A stretch of DNA of 5,235 bases from positions 1 to 5,235 of the forward strand of contig DAOVIU010000135.1 in the NCBI GenBank assembly GCA_030673585.1, written 5' to 3'. The stretch comes from Pseudomonadota bacterium. GTDB taxonomy: Bacteria; Desulfobacterota; BSN033; G020346125. Positions 3,631 through 5,235 of this stretch are shown here, in pieces. The first letter of the stretch is position 1, and the number at the start of each line of letters is the position of its first letter. The notes beneath the pieces were generated by a model. The model saw only the letters and a list, made by a program, of their open reading frames with translations. It made no database searches and was not told the DNA's origin. Made by a program: the position numbers and the translations under genes.

Positions 3631-5235
3631 ATGGGATACGGGTATCGAGGCAAGATCCTGCATGTAGATTTGAACAATCGAAAGGTAGAGGTAGAGGATA
3701 AGGACGATACCTTCTATCGCACTTACTTGGGAGGTCGAGGGATTGGCTATCACTATCTACTCAAAGAGGTTCCCCCCCGCATCGATCCCTTTTCGCCGGA
3801 GAATATGTTGATCCTGGCTACGGGAGTTATGACGGGCTCGCCTCTGGCGGCATCTTGCCGGTTCTCAGCCGTGGGGAAATCACCGCTTACGGGAGCAGCA
3901 GGTGAGTCGGAGGCGGCAGGTTTTTTCGGCCCGGAGCTCAAAATGGCTGGGTTTGACGCCATTGTTTTCCGAGGCAGAGCTGACAAACCCATCTACCTCT
4001 GGGTGACCGGCGGAAAGGCCGAGATCAAGGATGCCTCTCATCTGGTGGATCAAGGAGCTCGGGAGGTTGAGGATGCCATCCGCAAGGAGATGGGAAGCAG
4101 CAAGATCCGAGTTGCCCAGACGGGATTGGCCGGGATGAATCGGGTCCGTTTTGCCAATATCACCAACAACCTGGGACATTTCAACGGGCGAAATGGATTC
4201 GGAGCCCTGATGGGATCGAAGAATGTCCGGGCCGTCGCGGCCTTGGGAATGGAGAAAATCCCCTTTTTCGACCCCGAATTCCTGCGACGGACGGCGCAGA
4301 ACTATGCCAGAACCTTTAAGGATAACCCCTTGGGCAGCAGCCTATATGTTTACGGGACCACGGCCTTTTGCGGGATCCTCTCCGTTGGGGGGGCCTTGCC
4401 CGTTGACAACTTTCGACGGAGCGCCCTGGAAGATCCCACTCCCGTCACCGGGGATACGTACAATGAAGTGCTCCTGAAGAAGAGAAAGGGGTGCTACGCC
4501 TGTCCCATCCGCTGCAAGCGAGGCATTGCCCTGGATGATGCCAAGTACGGCGTTGATTCGCGCTATGGTGGGCCCGAATACGAGACCATGGCAGCCCTGG
4601 GGACCAATCTCAATATCCTGGACCTGAAGGCCATCGCCAAGGGGAATGAGATCTGCAATCGCTACTGCATGGATACCATCTCGGCCGGAATGATCATCGC
4701 CTTTGCGTGCGAGTGTTTCGAGAAGGGGGTCATTACCAAGGCGGACACGGACGGGCTGGAGCTTCGCTTCGGGGATGCGGACTTGATGATCCAACTGCTG
4801 GAGATGATGGCTCGACGGGAGGGCTTTGGCGATCTTCTGGCGGAAGGAGTAGCCCGATTGGCCCAGAAGTGGGGTGTCATGAACCAACCGTATCATCTCT
4901 CGGTCAAGGGCCAGGAGCTTCCCATGCACGACCCCCGGGCAAAGGTAGGGGTTGGTATGGGGTACGCCTTTAGCACCTACGGGGCGGACCACATGAATGC
5001 TCCTCACGATCCCTTCTTCGTGGATGAGAATTCCTTTATGTTTCAATCCGTCAAGCCCCTAGGGATTTATAAACCCATGCATGCCACGGATATTACCACG
5101 GAGAAGGTGAGAACCTACGCGTTGCTGGATACCCTGTGGAAGATGCAGGACGCCTTGGGGTTGTGCGTGTTCGGATACGCGCCCCGGGGTGTGATGACCC
5201 TGGATCTGATGGTCCGGTGCCTGAATGCCATCACG
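3631..5235 (+). CDS. Aldehyde:ferredoxin oxidoreductase family protein (tungsten/molybdopterin enzyme; 3' end outside window)
   Basis: AOR-family enzymes oxidise aldehydes to acids with ferredoxin (or run in reverse), using a tungsten or molybdenum bis-pterin and a [4Fe-4S] cluster, normally in the cytoplasm of anaerobes. AGGAGG (3617-3622) lies 8 nt before the ATG. The 535 codons in the window cover most of the usual 600-650 residues. The N-terminal domain (about 1-210) has YRGKILHVDL, YLGGRGIG, KSPLTG, the FFGPELKMAGFDAIV block and FNGRNGFGALMGSKNVRAVA, all typical of this family. Cluster ligands C288, C291 and C295 (CYACPIRC) are present; the fourth is C512 in DALGLC (507-512), which is also the second DxxGLC pterin motif. 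GGPEYET (313-319), DTISAG (348-353) and YGADH (450-454) follow family pattern. The first pterin motif reads NRYCMD (343-348) rather than DxxGLD. The family also includes formaldehyde and glyceraldehyde-3-phosphate oxidoreductases and the BamB subunit of class II benzoyl-CoA reductase, so the substrate is open. Partner ferredoxin or MoaD-like genes are not upstream; they may lie to the right. Confidence 0.93.
   Translation, partial: MGYGYRGKILHVDLNNRKVEVEDKDDTFYRTYLGGRGIGYHYLLKEVPPRIDPFSPENMLILATGVMTGSPLAASCRFSAVGKSPLTGAAGESEAAGFFGPELKMAGFDAIVFRGRADKPIYLWVTGGKAEIKDASHLVDQGAREVEDAIRKEMGSSKIRVAQTGLAGMNRVRFANITNNLGHFNGRNGFGALMGSKNVRAVAALGMEKIPFFDPEFLRRTAQNYARTFKDNPLGSSLYVYGTTAFCGILSVGGALPVDNFRRSALEDPTPVTGDTYNEVLLKKRKGCYACPIRCKRGIALDDAKYGVDSRYGGPEYETMAALGTNLNILDLKAIAKGNEICNRYCMDTISAGMIIAFACECFEKGVITKADTDGLELRFGDADLMIQLLEMMARREGFGDLLAEGVARLAQKWGVMNQPYHLSVKGQELPMHDPRAKVGVGMGYAFSTYGADHMNAPHDPFFVDENSFMFQSVKPLGIYKPMHATDITTEKVRTYALLDTLWKMQDALGLCVFGYAPRGVMTLDLMVRCLNAIT

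Noticed and set aside
4342..5046. Long open frame of 234 codons on the minus strand
   Set aside because: It lies wholly antisense to the AOR-family gene, whose motifs are unmistakable; the open frame follows from that gene's codon use.

Overview
The window reads as about 5.2 kb of chromosome from a Gram-negative, probably anaerobic bacterium. A Desulfobacterota (Deltaproteobacteria)-like organism fits best, but that is inference from gene content only: a lipoprotein membrane fusion protein implies a Gram-negative envelope, a tungsten/molybdenum aldehyde:ferredoxin oxidoreductase (AOR) homologue implies anaerobic ferredoxin-linked metabolism, and PilZ and two-domain AbrB-type proteins are common in that group. 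Nothing here identifies the species.

Left part (1-1654, minus strand). A TetR-family regulator is followed 64 nt downstream by the start of an RND-type efflux membrane fusion protein, cut by the left edge. Upstream of the regulator is a near-consensus promoter (TTGCAA, 17 nt, TATAAT) abutted by a perfect 16-bp palindrome at the expected transcription start. This is a classic autorepressed tetR-efflux operon; the RND pump gene would be expected just beyond the left edge.

Middle part (1655-2914). It is mostly non-coding and more AT-rich, with one small plus-strand gene. That gene encodes a 105-residue protein with an N-terminal helix-turn-helix-like region, a basic linker and a C-terminal AbrB/SpoVT-like domain. 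It has a strong ribosome binding site, a plausible promoter and a downstream stem-loop with a short T run. The gene-free stretch to its left holds a large imperfect dyad (1809-1849). One arm of that dyad contains TTGCATCAA, which also occurs as a tandem pair between the tetR and fusion-protein genes.

Right part (2915-5235). A minus-strand PilZ-domain gene (TTG start) lies head-to-head with an AOR-family gene that runs off the right edge after 535 codons. The 329-bp divergent intergenic region carries a good promoter for the PilZ gene and a small dyad on the AOR side. The AOR protein keeps the three clustered [4Fe-4S] cysteines and the DxxGLC pterin/cluster motif, but its first pterin motif is changed.

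The window holds three separate units: drug or toxicant efflux, a solitary transcription regulator, and a c-di-GMP-type receptor opposite a tungsto/molybdo-enzyme. I see no CRISPR array, RNA gene, insertion sequence or clear new system. The most interesting items are the intergenic dyads and repeats, and the altered residues in the PilZ and AOR proteins.
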